Assembly (NCBI GenBank): GCA_903870275.1
Contig: CAIQCK010000068.1
Location: 1-64,000 of the forward strand
Reading direction: 5' to 3'
Length of the DNA: 64,000 nucleotides
From: an uncultured bacterium
GTDB lineage: Bacteria > Verrucomicrobiota > Verrucomicrobiia > CAIQCK01
The position numbers and the translations under genes were made by a program. This document shows positions 1 through 8,675 of the stretch, piece by piece. Position 1 is the stretch's first letter. Each line of letters opens with the position of its first letter. The notes beneath the pieces are model-generated. The model made no database searches. It was not told where the DNA came from and was given only the letters and a program-made list of their open reading frames with translations.

Positions 1-91
1 GGCAGGGGCCGATGTCGCGGATGATCCTGGCGAGGATGGGGTCGGCCTTGAGCAAGTGAGCGGTGTCGGCGGACCAGGGGTCGCGTGCCGA
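1..91 (-). CDS. Partial AlkA-like DNA-3-methyladenine glycosylase, N-terminal edge
   Basis: The gene runs off the left edge, so only about 30 codons are visible. The minus-strand frame contains HLLKADPILARIIRDIGPC, which matches the N-terminal helix of AlkA-type base-excision glycosylases, where the block H-L-x-x-x-D-P-x-L-A-x-[LI]-I-x-x-x-G-P-C is typical. No ATG lies in frame upstream. The frame continues back into a GC-rich stretch (about 92-165) that looks like intergenic repeat sequence, with only a possible TTG start near 175. Either a repeat has replaced the native start or a non-standard start is used. The family call rests on this one short block, and the start is unresolved. Confidence 0.45.
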
Positions 92-193
92 ACGCTGCGG
101 CGCGCCCGGCGGTCGCGCCCTACCTCTGGAACGCGGATTCCGGATTTCAGGCGGTTTGGGGTCATACGGTTGCAAAAAAAATAATAGTCGAAA

Positions 194-233
194 TCACTTT
201 GACTCACTTTGACTCACTTTGACTCACTTTGAC
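194..233. repeat. Short tandem repeat, 10-bp unit, four copies
   Basis: Four perfect head-to-tail copies of TCACTTTGAC follow an A-rich stretch. The unit is too short and has no spacers, so this is not a CRISPR array. No function is evident. Confidence 0.9.
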
Positions 234-694
234 TGGACCGACGAGTTCGAGGTTCTCCCAGCGGCAGATTGGAATCGTGCGTTTGCAATATAATCATGGT
301 TGGATTCAGTCGGATTGGGTCGGATCGAGCCGGACAGCCAAGCAACTTCGTAAACTGGTTTCGGCGTTCTGGCCACGGATGGAACTGCTTGTCGTGCACT
401 AGCTTGCCTGTTTCGATTTCTTTATTTGGCTTCGTTTTGCTTCGTCTCAACATCGGCTTATTCACAACACCCTGCCATTAAGATATTTGGGATTTTTCAT
501 TTGGGTTCGTTTCGCAAAAACAAGTTTCATCACGGGGCCTGAAGAGAATCGAAATGTTCATATTCCTGTGGAAAAACGATGTTTTTTGGTTTTGGCCGCG
601 ATCATCATTTGGCTTCGTTCTGCACATTTGCCGTCGCGCCGACAGAACCAATTCCAGCAACGGGACTTGGCAAGGAATCATGATTTTATAAGCC

Positions 695-816
695 GAGACC
701 TCTGCAAAAGCCCTGGAGCGGCGGTCTCCAGACCGCCGAACCATCGCAGAATCCAAACGATTCGGCGGTCTGGAGACCGCCGCTCCAGAACGGACGATGA
801 CTTTTGCAGAGGTCTC
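695..816. repeat. Nested inverted-repeat element (MITE-like)
   Basis: Outer arms 695-710 and 801-816 are a perfect 16-bp inverted repeat beginning GAGACCTCTGC. Inner arms 713-740 and 761-788 are a perfect 28-bp inverted repeat of the CTGGAGCGGCGGTCT type. A 9-bp direct repeat CATGATTTT lies on both sides (679-687 and 821-829), resembling a target-site duplication. The inner arms resemble the CTGTAGCGGCGGTC palindromes at 49.6, 57.6 and 61.4 kb. Confidence 0.8.
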
Positions 817-1065
817 AAGCCATGATTTTGCGCTCTCCTCCGTCTTTCTCCTCATGGCAGCCTCCCTGTTTTCCGACTCGTTTCTGTCCTCTGTCTTCCG
901 CCTTGGGTCTTCTCTTTTCATCGTCGGGCGCACTGTATAGAGATTTTCCTATCACGTCAAGAGAAATTTGCTATTCTTCGGAGTTTGCTTTGGGCCTGAT
1001 GAAGATAAAAAACGGCGCTCATGGAGCGTCGCTCCAGAAGCAGCATTGGCGGGCGTCCTGCTTTC

Positions 1066-1136
1066 GGAGCGCGGGCATCCTGCCCGCCGTCCGGTTGAGG
1101 CTGCGCGGCCCGAGGCGGGCAGGATGCCCGCGCTCC
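1066..1136. repeat. Inverted repeat with 23-bp perfect arms
   Basis: Arms at 1066-1088 and 1114-1136 are exact reverse complements (core GCGGGCATCCTGCCCGC), with a 25-bp GC-rich loop. The RNA would form a very stable hairpin about 100 bp upstream of the HEAT-repeat gene. It resembles a dispersed palindromic repeat rather than a terminator, because no T-run follows. Confidence 0.8.
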
Positions 1137-1236
1137 CGGCGACGCACCCTAATCGCCATGTGAACCGCCGTCCGCATGTGTTAACATTCCGCCATCATGC
1201 GTCTGGGAAGATCATCCGTGTAAAAGGACCTGCGCC

Positions 1237-3201
1237 ATGAAAACCATCTTCTGCCATTGGATGCTGTTCGTGCTTCTGACCTTGCCGGGCTTTCTCCCTG
1301 CCGTGCGAGGCGATGAGGTGAGCCAATGTATCGCGGAACTGAAAACGGTCCATACGGACGAGGCCAACGAGGCCCGGGACAAGCTGGTTCACATCGGCGC
1401 GCCAGCGGTCGGGCCTTTGATCGCAGCGCTCAAGGACAAGAACAAAAATACCCGCGAAAACGCCGCCGCCACCTTGGGCCGGATCAAGGATCGCCGCGCC
1501 GTCGAGCCATTGATCGCCGTCCTCCAGGATGAAGACAGCTGCGTGAACTCGGCGGCGGCCGAGGCGCTCGCCGTCATCCAGGACATCCGTGCCATCCGCC
1601 CCTTGTTGGTCGCTTTTGGTCGTGAGGCCGGCGGCGATGATTCGATGCAGATGGCGCTGGTCCGTTTCGGCCGTCGGGCCGTCCCGCCCTTGCTCGCGGC
1701 GCTCCACGAGAAGGATGCAAAGATTCGATCCGACGCGGCGAGAATGTTCTGGGATCTTCACGATGACCGCGCCGTCGAGCCCTTGATCGCGGCGCTCAGA
1801 GACAAAGATGAATATGCGCGCGAGTCCGCCGCCTATGCGCTTCGTGAAGTCGGGGACGCCCGCGTCGTGGATCCACTGATCGCGGCGCTCCACGACCCGG
1901 TCAAGGAAATGCGCGCCGCCGCCGCGGATGCGCTTGGCCACCGCAAGGAAGCCCGCGTCATCCAACCGCTGGTGAAATCGCTCAAGGACACCGACTCGGC
2001 TTCCGAAGCGTTGTGCCACATCGGCGCGCCCGCGGTCGCGCCGTTGATCGCGGTCCTCAAACGCAACGATCCCCACATGCGCGCTCAGGCGGTCTGCGCC
2101 CTGGGGGACATCAACGACTCGCGCACCGTCAAGCCCTTGATCGCGGCGCTCAAGGACCGTGATAAAAAAGTGCGCCAATATGTGGCCGGCTGGCTGGGAT
2201 CCAAGGGTGCCCGCGCCGTCCTGCCGTTGATCGAAGCGCTCCGGGACGGTGAAGCCAAAGTCCGCGAGGCGGCTGCAAGGTCGTTGGGCGATATCCAGGA
2301 TGCCAGAGCCATCGAACCGCTGGCCGTGGCGCTCCGGGATGGCGATATGGAAGTGCGTGTCAACGCCGCCCTCGCGCTGTGCGGTCTGGGGGACGCCCGC
2401 GCCATCGAGCCGTTGATCGCCACACTGAAGAATCCCGATCAACGGGTGCACTTCGGTTTGGGAGTCATCACCCGAGCGCTGGCAAACAGCCATGACCCCC
2501 GCGCCATCGAGGCGTTGATCGCCTTGCTCAAACAGAGCAAGGATCTTTTGGGCTCGGATGCGGCCTATGCGCTGGGGGAAATCAAGGAGGGTCGCGCGGT
2601 CGAGTCGTTGATTGCCACGCTCAAGAAGCGCGGTGCTTATTCACGCACGGCCGCGGCCGAGGCGCTGGGGGAAATCCAGGACGCCCGCGCCGTCGAGCCA
2701 TTGATTGCTGCCCTCCAGGAGGGCAATGACCCCACGCGCGATTTTATGTTTCTTCCCAGGGTGGCTGGGGCGCTGGGGGCGATCAAGGATCCCCGCGCGG
2801 TCGAACCCTTGATCGCCGCGCTCAAAGAGAGCGATTATCTCTTGCGCGCTTCTGCGGCCGGGGCGCTGGGGGAAATCCAGGACGCCCGCGCCGTCGAACC
2901 CTTGCTCGCCGCGCTCAAGGATGAGGATTTTCAAGTGTTGGAGGCGGCTGCGCGCGCATTGGTCAAATACAAGGACCCGCGTGCCGTCGCGCCGTTCATC
3001 AAGCTGCTCAAAGACAGCGACTGGTTCGTGCGTTCGTTTGCAGCCGGGTGGCTGGGGAAAATCGGCGATCCCCGCGCCGTCGTAGCACTCCAAGCGGCGC
3101 TCGCGGATGATGAACCCGAGGTGCGCGACCGGGCCGCCCAGGCGCTCGCCGCCATCAGACACTCGAAAAAAACGTCCGCAGTGAAAGGCCGCGCGCCGTG
3201 A
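1237..3201 (+). CDS. Secreted HEAT-repeat (PBS-lyase-type) protein
   Basis: The 654-residue protein starts with a hydrophobic signal peptide (about residues 1-25, ending LPAVRG) and then consists almost entirely of HEAT-like repeats of about 31 residues. Each carries the recurring core D-x-R-A-V-x-P-L-I-A-A-L-K-D, alternating with A-A-x-A-L-G-x-I. Such alpha-solenoids are protein-binding scaffolds, and no catalytic domain is visible. AAAGGA lies upstream of the ATG. The repeat periodicity creates long mirror open frames on the other strand, which are not genes. The gene stands alone, about 115 bp from the convergent phosphodiesterase. Exported location is inferred from the signal peptide, and the partner is unknown. 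Confidence 0.85.
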   Translation: MKTIFCHWMLFVLLTLPGFLPAVRGDEVSQCIAELKTVHTDEANEARDKLVHIGAPAVGPLIAALKDKNKNTRENAAATLGRIKDRRAVEPLIAVLQDEDSCVNSAAAEALAVIQDIRAIRPLLVAFGREAGGDDSMQMALVRFGRRAVPPLLAALHEKDAKIRSDAARMFWDLHDDRAVEPLIAALRDKDEYARESAAYALREVGDARVVDPLIAALHDPVKEMRAAAADALGHRKEARVIQPLVKSLKDTDSASEALCHIGAPAVAPLIAVLKRNDPHMRAQAVCALGDINDSRTVKPLIAALKDRDKKVRQYVAGWLGSKGARAVLPLIEALRDGEAKVREAAARSLGDIQDARAIEPLAVALRDGDMEVRVNAALALCGLGDARAIEPLIATLKNPDQRVHFGLGVITRALANSHDPRAIEALIALLKQSKDLLGSDAAYALGEIKEGRAVESLIATLKKRGAYSRTAAAEALGEIQDARAVEPLIAALQEGNDPTRDFMFLPRVAGALGAIKDPRAVEPLIAALKESDYLLRASAAGALGEIQDARAVEPLLAALKDEDFQVLEAAARALVKYKDPRAVAPFIKLLKDSDWFVRSFAAGWLGKIGDPRAVVALQAALADDEPEVRDRAAQALAAIRHSKKTSAVKGRAP

Positions 3202-3315
3202 ACACTTTCCATCGGCCGCGTGAGGCTGGGCGCGTTTTACGCGGTCACACGGCTCGCATTTATTCCCCATCCGTGTGAATCCGTGTTCCTCCGTGGATTT
3301 TTTTTCGCCGCCCGC

Positions 3316-3795
3316 CTATTCGAGCGTCAGCCAGCGCACTTCGACGCGGCTGTCGGGATGGATTTCGGCGATGGCGACGGTGGGGGAATGCCGCAGACGC
3401 GGGCGGCTGGCCGAGCCGGGATTGACGAACAACACGCCGTTCTCGACCACGCGTTCGGCGTGGTGGGTGTGGCCAAACACGACTACGTCGGGTTTGTCGT
3501 CGTCGAAGATCATCTGGCGGACCTCGTTCGAGAGGCCGTGCGGCCGGCCGGCGTGGATGACGAGAAACGTCTTTCCGCCGAGCGTGCGGCGCTCCACGTC
3601 GCGGCAGCCGCAATGGCGCAAATCCTGGTCGGTGTTGCCGAGCACGGCCGTGACAGGCGCGATGGCGCGCAGTTCATCGAGCAGCGACTCGCCGCCGATG
3701 TCGCCGGCGTGCAGGATGTGCTCGACGCCGGCAAACAAACCGGCAATGCGCGGATCGAGATGACCGTGCGTGTCGCTGATGAGGCCGATTTTCAT
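3316..3795 (-). CDS. YfcE/MJ0936-family metallophosphoesterase
   Basis: The 159-residue protein has the full set of calcineurin-like phosphoesterase motifs: SDTHG near the N-terminus, HAGDIG, GNTD, an HAGRPHG block and FGHTH near residue 117, ending with NPGSASRPR. These residues bind two divalent metals in small YfcE/Vps29-like phosphodiesterases. The length fits the family. The start at 3795 (MKIGLISDTHG) aligns with family starts, and an upstream in-frame ATG would add an atypical 23-residue leader. It is transcribed divergently from prmA, with about 75 bp between starts. It is expected to be a cytosolic phosphodiesterase of unknown natural substrate. Confidence 0.88.
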   Translation of the reverse strand: MKIGLISDTHGHLDPRIAGLFAGVEHILHAGDIGGESLLDELRAIAPVTAVLGNTDQDLRHCGCRDVERRTLGGKTFLVIHAGRPHGLSNEVRQMIFDDDKPDVVVFGHTHHAERVVENGVLFVNPGSASRPRLRHSPTVAIAEIHPDSRVEVRWLTLE

Positions 3796-3871
3796 TACTG
3801 CTACGACATTGCTTTTCTTGGGTTGCTGCGCCAGCATACTAACGGAGGGCGTGCCCGACTCCAAAACATAA

Positions 3872-4867
3872 TTGATGATAACTCACGGAAAACTGCAACA
3901 AATTCTGGTCACGGTGCCACGGCGGCTGGAGCCGGCGTTCACGATGCACCTGCGCTCGCTGGCGGGCCAGTGGCCGACGAGCTGGATGCCGGCCAGCGGC
4001 GACCGCGCGGAGATTTCGCTGTTCCTGCCAGCGCGGCGCGGGACGGAAAAAATCCTGCGGTCGGCGCGGGCGTTCCGGGACATCCTGGATGGACTGGGCC
4101 TCGCGCCCGGCCCGATCCGCGTGCGGCGCAAGATCATCCGCGTGCAGGATTGGGCGCGCGCGTGGCGGAACAGCTTTGAGCCGGTGCAAATCTCGCCGTC
4201 GCTGGTGGTGAAGCCGACGTGGGCGAAGTGGCCGGCACGCGAGGGCCAGACCGTCGTGGAAATTGACCCAACGCTCGCTTTCGGCACCGGCCATCATCCA
4301 ACGACGGCGTTTTGTTTGCGGATGGTGGAAAGGGTGAAGGCGGAGGGCGGAAGGCAGAAGGCAGAAGGCAGAAGGCAGAAGGCGGAAAGCGGAGGGGAGA
4401 GGGCGGTGATGCCGTCGTTGCTCGACTGCGGCTGCGGCACGGGCATCCTGACGATCGCGGCGGCGAAGCTGGGGTATGCGCCGGTGGTCGGAGTTGACCA
4501 CGACCGCCAGGCGGTGCGCGTGGCACGGGCCAATACCAGGCTCAACCGTGTCGAGCGAGGCGTGGAAATCGTTCGCGGCGCTCTGGAGGATTTTAGTCCC
4601 GCTCCCCATGCGCCGTCGGCCGGTTCGCGAAACGGACGAACCAGCGCCGCGAAGTTCAATCTCGTCACGGCCAACCTCGCCGCCGATGTGTTGATGAAGA
4701 ACGCGCGCCGGCTCACGCGGCTGGTGCGGCCCGGCGGCATGCTGGCGCTGGCCGGCGTGCTGGATCGCGACGCGCGCCAGGTGATGGCGGTGTTTCACCG
4801 GCTCGGCTGGCGCGGCGTGGCGCGGGAAAGGGCGGGCGGCTGGACATCGTGGGCCATGCGGCGATAG
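3872..4867 (+). CDS. prmA: Ribosomal protein L11 methyltransferase
   Basis: Class I SAM-dependent methyltransferase expected to trimethylate ribosomal protein L11. Visible motifs are the family block DPTLAFGTGHHPTT (residues 132-145), the SAM-binding LDCGCGTGIL (191-200) and the catalytic-region motif NLAADVL. At 331 residues it is longer than usual because about 25 residues rich in K-A-E-G-R-Q sit between the FGTGHHPTT block and the SAM motif. They are encoded by a ten-unit heptanucleotide tract at 4336-4405. A second unusual linker (S-A-G-S-R-N-G-R) precedes NLAADVL. The reading frame is intact at this copy number. The gene is followed within 6 bp by a small membrane protein. Confidence 0.85.
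   Translation: MMITHGKLQQILVTVPRRLEPAFTMHLRSLAGQWPTSWMPASGDRAEISLFLPARRGTEKILRSARAFRDILDGLGLAPGPIRVRRKIIRVQDWARAWRNSFEPVQISPSLVVKPTWAKWPAREGQTVVEIDPTLAFGTGHHPTTAFCLRMVERVKAEGGRQKAEGRRQKAESGGERAVMPSLLDCGCGTGILTIAAAKLGYAPVVGVDHDRQAVRVARANTRLNRVERGVEIVRGALEDFSPAPHAPSAGSRNGRTSAAKFNLVTANLAADVLMKNARRLTRLVRPGGMLALAGVLDRDARQVMAVFHRLGWRGVARERAGGWTSWAMRR
4336..4405 (+). repeat. Heptanucleotide tract, ten units, inside prmA
   Basis: Ten consecutive 7-bp units of consensus GAAGGC(A/G) can be read in register; four central units are identical GAAGGCA. The tract is 70 bp and lies wholly inside the prmA reading frame. Because 7 is not a multiple of 3, gain or loss of one unit would shift the frame. Confidence 0.9.
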
Positions 4868-4872
4868 TTTCC

Positions 4873-5250
4873 ATGAAGCGTTTGCTACGACAAGCCTGGC
4901 GGGTTGCCGGCGCCGTGCTGGGCGTCGTCGGCGTTGTGGTTTTTCTGGAAATCGTGGTTCAGGCTTTTGGCGGCGGCTCGCACCCTATTGCAAATTGGAC
5001 CATCGTCCAACTTGGGAAAATCTTCAGGCCGGTGGGCCGTTGGTTTATGACCGCGCCGGATTGGGCGTGGATTTCCGTGATCATGGTGCTCGGCGTCCCG
5101 GTCACCCTCCTGTTGACATGGGTGCTGGACGTGGCTGGCATCGGCATCAAGCCGGCACACAAGCTGCGATGGGCCGCATGCATCTGGATTCTCGCGGTGA
5201 CATTCGCATGCGCCGGCATCCACTGGGCGCGAATGGGCGGCGCATTCTGA
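4873..5250 (+). CDS. Small integral membrane protein, unknown function
   Basis: The 125-residue protein has about three hydrophobic segments: residues 12-32 (AGAVLGVVGVVVFLEIVV), about 65-90 (WISVIMVLGVPVTLLLTWVL) and about 100-118. Charged loops lie between them (MKRLLRQAWR at the start, HKLRWA later). No known motif is recognised. The ATG at 4873 is 6 bp after the prmA stop codon, so the two are probably cotranscribed. The overlapping prmA frame favours this start over the upstream in-frame ATG. Confidence 0.6.
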   Translation: MKRLLRQAWRVAGAVLGVVGVVVFLEIVVQAFGGGSHPIANWTIVQLGKIFRPVGRWFMTAPDWAWISVIMVLGVPVTLLLTWVLDVAGIGIKPAHKLRWAACIWILAVTFACAGIHWARMGGAF

Positions 5251-5337
5251 ACGTAAAGCCAGGCCGGTGCCGGGGTGACTTCGGCCCGACGCCATTTTGC
5301 CTGGGGGAACATATTTTTGATTTTCAAAGGAAAGTGG

Positions 5338-5366
5338 TTGACAGTAATAGGGGCGCTCGGTAGTGT
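5338..5366 (+). promoter_or_regulatory. Sigma70-like promoter for rplM-rpsI
   Basis: TTGACA at 5338-5343, a 17-bp spacer, then TAGTGT at 5361-5366. Predicted transcription starts about 20 bp before the rplM GTG. The -35 box is perfect and the -10 box is weak. This is probably the head promoter of the ribosomal-protein and possibly the arginine block. Confidence 0.6.
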
Positions 5367-5391
5367 CTGCGCCCTTAATTTTTAGAACAAT

Positions 5392-5823
5392 GTGAAGACT
5401 TTTTTGCCTAAAACTCTGGAAATAGAACGTCGCTGGCACGTGATGGATGCCAAGGGTGTCGTGCTGGGCCGGTTGGCTGTCAAGGTCGCCAACGTCTTGC
5501 GCGGCAAGGACAAGCCGACGTATACGCCCCACCTCGACGCCGGCGACTTCGTCGTCGTCATCAACGCCGCGCAGGTCAAGCTCACCGGCAAGAAGGAAGA
5601 GCAGAAGAGCTACATGAGCTATTCCGGCTGGCGGGGTGGCGAGAGGTATCGCACCGTCGCCGAGGTGCGCGCCAAACACCCGGAGAATCTCATCGAGCAC
5701 GCCGTCAAGGGCATGCTCCCTAAGAACCGGCTTGGCAGGCAGATGCTGACGAAACTGAAGATCTACGCTGGCGCCGATCATCCGCACAGCGCCCAGCAGC
5801 CGAAGCCGATGACGTTGACCTAA
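5392..5823 (+). CDS. rplM: 50S ribosomal protein L13
   Basis: The 143-residue product has the expected length and the family landmarks W-H-V-M-D-A-K-G-x-V-L-G-R-L-A, GDFVVVINA and [21 protein letters not shown]13 is an early-assembly large-subunit protein. Translation appears to start at GTG 5392: the ATG two bases upstream is in another frame and stops at once. Twenty bases separate the CDS from rpsI, the usual partner. Confidence 0.95.
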   Translation: MKTFLPKTLEIERRWHVMDAKGVVLGRLAVKVANVLRGKDKPTYTPHLDAGDFVVVINAAQVKLTGKKEEQKSYMSYSGWRGGERYRTVAEVRAKHPENLIEHAVKGMLPKNRLGRQMLTKLKIYAGADHPHSAQQPKPMTLT

Positions 5824-5842
5824 GCCAATTTTCGAGACTCAC

Positions 5843-6280
5843 ATGGCACCTATCGCACTTTCAACCGCCGCCGCCGCCCGGCAGCACCAACTCCAGCAAT
5901 ATATTTGGACCGTCGGCCGCCGCAAGACCGCCGTCGCGCGCGTCCGCCTCGCGCCCGGCACCGGCAAGTGGGTCGTCAACGGCAGGTCGTTGGAGGATTA
6001 TTTCACGATCGAGTCGCATCGGACGGCGCTTCAGCAGCCGCTGAAGCTGACCGAAATGGCCGGCAAGTTCGACATTTTCGTCAACGTCTCCGGCGGCGGC
6101 CCGCACGGCCAGGCCGACGCGGTGCGTCACGGCGTGGCCCGCGCGCTGAACAAAGTGGACGTCGCGCTGCGGCCGAAGCTCAAGAGCGCCGGCATGTTGA
6201 CGCGCGATCCGCGTATGCGGGAGCGCAAGAAATACGGCCAGCCCGGCGCTCGCAAGCGCTTCCAATTCTCGAAACGTTAG
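5843..6280 (+). CDS. rpsI: 30S ribosomal protein S9
   Basis: S9 lies near the P site of the small subunit and is cotranscribed with L13. Visible landmarks are the [14 protein letters not shown] block, [21 protein letters not shown] and the C-terminal tail [18 protein letters not shown], whose basic end contacts P-site tRNA. The 145-residue product has an extra N-terminal segment of about 18 residues rich in Ala and Gln before the conserved core. A rho-independent terminator follows. Confidence 0.95.
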   Translation: MAPIALSTAAAARQHQLQQYIWTVGRRKTAVARVRLAPGTGKWVVNGRSLEDYFTIESHRTALQQPLKLTEMAGKFDIFVNVSGGGPHGQADAVRHGVARALNKVDVALRPKLKSAGMLTRDPRMRERKKYGQPGARKRFQFSKR

Positions 6281-6300
6281 TCGGATTTTCGAACTGCGCG

Positions 6301-6330
6301 AAAAGCCCCGGCTAACCGTCGGGGTTTTTT
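6301..6330 (+). terminator. Rho-independent terminator after rpsI
   Basis: CCCCG (6306-6310) pairs with CGGGG (6320-6324) across a 9-base loop. A-rich sequence precedes it and six T residues follow. It separates the ribosomal pair from the arginine genes, although readthrough is possible. Confidence 0.75.
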
Positions 6331-6354
6331 GCTTTTGCACGGCGCGGAGGTGTC

Positions 6355-7398
6355 GTGCACCGAGACAAGATGAACAAGGTGAAAGTCGCCATCGTTGGAG
6401 CCAGCGGCTACACCGGCGAAGAGCTGGTGCGGCTGCTGTTGTCGCATCCTGCCGTCGAGCTGACGTGCGTCACGTCGCGCCAGCAGGCGGGCCAGCCGCT
6501 CGGCAAGGCCTTCCCCAGGTTCGCCACCCGCAGCCAGCTCGTTTTTACCGAGCCGAAGGTGGACGACATCGCGCGGCAGGCGCAGGTCGCGTTTCTGGCG
6601 TTGCCGCACGGCGTCGCCGCGGAGTTTGCCGCGCCCTTGCTGGAGAAAGGGCTGCGGGTCATCGATCTCAGCGCCGATTTCCGGCTGCGGAGCGCGGAAG
6701 TTTACAAGGATTATTACGCGCACGAGCATCCGGCGCCCGCGTTGTTGAAGGAAGCCGTCTATGGCAGCCCGGAACTCCGGCGCGACGCCATCCGCAAGGC
6801 GCGGCTCGTCGCCTCGCCGGGTTGTTATCCGACCAGCATCCTGCTCGCATCGGCGCCCGCGCTGAAAAACAAAGTCGTCAAGACCACCGGCATCGTTGCC
6901 AACTCGCTCAGCAGCCCGTCCGGTGCCGGCCGCAAAGCGGAGCCGGAATATCTTTTCATCGAGTGCAACGAAAGCGTGCGCGCCTACGGTTTGCCCAAGC
7001 ACCGGCATCTCTCGGAAATCGAACAGGAACTGGGCTTGCTGGCGGGAACGCCGGTGACCATCAGTTTCACGCCGACGCTGGTGCCGATCAACCGCGGCAT
7101 CCACACGACGGTCTATTTCGATCTCGCCGGGCCGCTGGCGCAGGCGGACGCGCAAAAGCTTTACGAGGATTTTTACCGGAACGAGCCGTTCGTGCGCGTC
7201 ATGGAGCCGGGCCGGCTGCCGGACACCAAGAACATCGCCGGCACCAATTTTCTGGATGTAGCCGTGCGCATTGACCCGCGCACCCACCGGCTGATCGCCC
7301 TGAGCACGGTGGACAACATTGTCAAAGGCGCCGGCGGTCAGGCGGTGCAGTCGTTGAACCTGATGTTTGGCTTGGAGGAAACAACCGGATTGCTTTGA
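6355..7398 (+). CDS. argC: N-acetyl-gamma-glutamyl-phosphate reductase
   Basis: Third step of arginine synthesis: NADPH-dependent reduction of N-acetylglutamyl phosphate to the semialdehyde. The NADP-binding motif VGASGYTGEELVRLLLSHP is at the N-terminus, the catalytic Cys is in SPGCYPT (about C157), and GAGRKAEPE and HRHLSEIEQELG match the type 1 ArgC family. At 347 residues the length is normal. GGAGG at 6346-6350 supports the GTG start at 6355; an ATG at 6370 is the alternative. It is first in the argCJBDFG cluster. The stop is 32 bp before the argJ ATG. Confidence 0.95.
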   Translation: MHRDKMNKVKVAIVGASGYTGEELVRLLLSHPAVELTCVTSRQQAGQPLGKAFPRFATRSQLVFTEPKVDDIARQAQVAFLALPHGVAAEFAAPLLEKGLRVIDLSADFRLRSAEVYKDYYAHEHPAPALLKEAVYGSPELRRDAIRKARLVASPGCYPTSILLASAPALKNKVVKTTGIVANSLSSPSGAGRKAEPEYLFIECNESVRAYGLPKHRHLSEIEQELGLLAGTPVTISFTPTLVPINRGIHTTVYFDLAGPLAQADAQKLYEDFYRNEPFVRVMEPGRLPDTKNIAGTNFLDVAVRIDPRTHRLIALSTVDNIVKGAGGQAVQSLNLMFGLEETTGLL

Positions 7399-7430
7399 CC
7401 GGCCCTCATTCGCCGGTCTCAAAAACAAAA

Positions 7431-8657
7431 ATGAAAGCGAAATACAAAGTCATCCCCGGCGGCATTACCGCCGCCAAGGGTTTCCGCGCGGCGGGCGTGC
7501 ATAGCGGCATCAAGCCGTCCGGAAAAACCGAGAAAGACAAGCCGCTCGATCTGGCGCTCATCGTTTCGATGATGCCCGCCCACGCGGCGGCGGTGTTCAC
7601 CAGCAACCAGGTCAAGGCCGCGCCCGTGCGCATCTCGCAGAAGCACATCGCCAAAGGCCGCGCGCAGGCCATTGTCGCCAACAGCGGCAACGCCAACGCC
7701 TGCACCGGCGAAAAAGGCATGAAGGACGCCCTCGACATGGCGCGCCTCACCGCCGAATTGCTCGCCATCGCGCCGCACGAGGTGCTGGTGGCCTCCACCG
7801 GCCGGATCGGCGTGAACCTGCCGATGGAAAACGTCCTGAACGGCATCCGCGCCGCCGAGCAGGTGCTCAGCGACGAGGGCGGCGCCGCCGCGGCGCGCGC
7901 CATCATGACCACGGACAAGCATGTGAAGGAAATCGCGGTGACGCTCAAGATCAACGACCGCGAGGTCCGCATCGGCGCGATCGCGAAAGGCGCGGGCATG
8001 ATCAATCCGTCGCTGGCGACGATGTTCTGCTTCCTCACCACCGACGCCACCGTCAGCACCAACTGCCTCGACAAGGCGTTGCGCGTGGCGGCGGACCAGT
8101 CGTTCAACCGTATCAGCGTGGACAACGACACCAGCACCAACGACACGGTTATCATCCTCGCCAACGGCATGGCCGGCAACGTGCCGCTCACGCTCGAACA
8201 CCCCGACTACCCGAAGTTCCAGGAGGCGCTGAACTTCGTCATGTTGCGGATGGCGCAGGCCATCGTTCGCGACGGCGAGTGCGTCACCAAGTTCATCACC
8301 GTCGAAATCGACGGTGCAGCCAGCGATGCCGACGCGCGCATGGCGGCCAAGGCCGTGGCCAACTCCATGCTCACCAAGTCCGCATGGTGCGGTGGCGACC
8401 CGAACTGGGGCCGCGTCCTCTGCGCCGTCGGCTACAGCGGCGCGCAGGTGGACCCCGACAAGCTCGACCTTTACTACGACAAGGTTCACGCCGTCACCGG
8501 CGGCGCGCCGACCGGCGTCCCGCCGAAGCGCATGAAGAAAGTCCTCGCGCAGCCGGAGTTCACCGTCCGCGTGAACCTCAACCTCGGCGACGGCAGGTTC
8601 GCCGCTTACACGACGGACCTCACGGAGGCTTACGTGGAGTTCAACAAGGGAGAGTAA
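7431..8657 (+). CDS. argJ: Bifunctional ornithine acetyltransferase / N-acetylglutamate synthase
   Basis: ArgJ moves the acetyl group from N-acetylornithine to glutamate, the cyclic arginine pathway. The 408-residue precursor has the autocleavage site in KGAGMINPSLATM (nucleophile Thr at about residue 197), after which alpha and beta chains form. Other landmarks are VANSGNANACTG and the C-terminal GDGRFAAYTTDL(T)EAYVEFN. The start at ATG 7431 (MKAKYKVIPGG) matches family starts. With ArgJ present no separate ArgE is needed. A hairpin repeat separates it from argB. Confidence 0.95.
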   Translation: MKAKYKVIPGGITAAKGFRAAGVHSGIKPSGKTEKDKPLDLALIVSMMPAHAAAVFTSNQVKAAPVRISQKHIAKGRAQAIVANSGNANACTGEKGMKDALDMARLTAELLAIAPHEVLVASTGRIGVNLPMENVLNGIRAAEQVLSDEGGAAAARAIMTTDKHVKEIAVTLKINDREVRIGAIAKGAGMINPSLATMFCFLTTDATVSTNCLDKALRVAADQSFNRISVDNDTSTNDTVIILANGMAGNVPLTLEHPDYPKFQEALNFVMLRMAQAIVRDGECVTKFITVEIDGAASDADARMAAKAVANSMLTKSAWCGGDPNWGRVLCAVGYSGAQVDPDKLDLYYDKVHAVTGGAPTGVPPKRMKKVLAQPEFTVRVNLNLGDGRFAAYTTDLTEAYVEFNKGE

Positions 8658-8675
8658 AAGCAGTGAGCCAGTGGT

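Larger units (their letters stand above)
92..1236. other. Non-coding stretch rich in repeats
   Basis: No open frame here has protein-like composition, a recognisable domain or a plausible ribosome binding site. It holds a 10-bp tandem repeat, a nested inverted repeat and a second inverted repeat, which are listed separately. The segment around 240-690 is visibly AT-richer than the flanking genes. I see no RNA gene. The last 40 bases before the next gene carry AAAGGA as a Shine-Dalgarno candidate. Confidence 0.6.

Noticed and set aside
194-233. Possible CRISPR array
   Set aside because: The repeats are 10 bp, directly adjacent, with no spacers and no cas genes nearby.
1195-3270. Long open frames on the minus strand opposite the HEAT-repeat gene
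   Set aside because: They mirror the repeat periodicity of the GC-rich gene on the other strand, have no recognisable domain, and overlap it completely.
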